DNA from: Roseovarius pacificus
GTDB taxonomy: Bacteria > Pseudomonadota > Alphaproteobacteria > Rhodobacterales > Rhodobacteraceae
Direction: 5' to 3'
NCBI RefSeq assembly: GCF_900142665.1
Contig: NZ_FRBR01000004.1
Location: forward strand, 1 to 64,000
Length of the DNA stretch: 64,000 bases
The first letter of the stretch is position 1, and every line of letters starts with the position of its first letter. Both the position numbers and the translations under genes were made by a program. This document shows positions 63,931 to 64,000 of the stretch, one piece after another. The notes under the pieces are model-generated. The model saw only the letters and a program-made list of their open reading frames with translations, was not told the DNA's origin and ran no database searches.

Positions 63931-64000
63931 TCATATCAAGGCCGCCAGGAGCATCAGAACGGTGGCGAAGAAGCCCACGGCCCAGATCAGTGAGCGCCAG
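63931..64000 (-). CDS. C-terminal end of a small membrane protein (partial)
   Basis: The last 23 codons and stop (TGA at 63931-63933) of a minus-strand gene reading WRSLIWAVGFFATVLMLLAA then LI, a hydrophobic helix ending the protein. Too short to assign; the gene continues outside the window. Confidence 0.4.
   Translation of the reverse strand, partial: WRSLIWAVGFFATVLMLLAALI

Overview
The window is high-GC chromosomal DNA from an alphaproteobacterium, most likely a roseobacter-type member of Rhodobacterales. The evidence is a CcrM (GANTC) methyltransferase, a three-gene petABC cytochrome bc1 operon, a complete nosRZDFYLX cluster, a TIGR02302-type protein, an MJ0042 zinc-ribbon protein beside ftsEX, and the gene orders argH-lipoprotein-lysA and yidC-MOSC-engB. 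No species can be named from the sequence alone.

After the tail of etfA and its terminator (1-158), positions about 160-9366 form an accessory island. It holds a PrlF/YhaV toxin-antitoxin pair, an orphan fragment of a type IV secretion/conjugation locus (secreted protein, VirB6/TrbL protein, ParA-like ATPase with an altered P-loop), a lone SEFIR(TIR-like)-domain protein of probable defence function, a short element bounded by 19-bp inverted repeats, three phage-like small genes, an excisionase-like gene and a tyrosine integrase. The integrase ends 4 bp from the 3' end of tRNA-Lys(TTT), the likely attachment site.

From 9366 the content is mostly core: dapF-mtaB, a GST, an outer-membrane barrel, petABC, a GntR-like LacI regulator and tRNA-Arg(CCT). 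The denitrification module follows (17511-26669): an FNR/DNR-type box, a small Cys-rich membrane protein, then nosR, nosZ, nosD, nosF, nosY, nosL and nosX, nearly all overlapping or separated by a few bases. Together these make, metallate and feed electrons to nitrous oxide reductase, which connects with the bc1 complex encoded just upstream.

Positions 26682-41289 hold fau (5-formyl-THF cyclo-ligase) with a probable 6S RNA upstream, a membrane-anchored winged-helix regulator with a small periplasmic partner, rnhB, ccrM with three GANTC sites in its promoter region, mutY-alkB-GNAT, DUF721-dsbA-CoA transferase, waaA-lpxK, a glutamine amidotransferase, an amino-acid dehydrogenase, rpmJ and tRNA-Val(GAC).

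Positions 41436-64000 hold an N-formylglutamate amidohydrolase, a TetR/oxidoreductase pair with three palindromic operators, dinB, NUDIX, yidC-MOSC-engB, an EAL protein, ttcA, tlpA, argH-lipoprotein-lysA, a TIGR02302 protein, zinc-ribbon/ftsEX/plsC/PPOX, an AbrB-Doc toxin-antitoxin pair whose Doc lacks the catalytic His, and lpdA.

Points most worth a second look are the SEFIR gene and its island, the Doc and DapF active-site substitutions, the membrane-bound winged-helix regulator, the intergenic repeat shared by 36257-36335 and 51188-51270, and the inverted-repeat element at 6188-6363.
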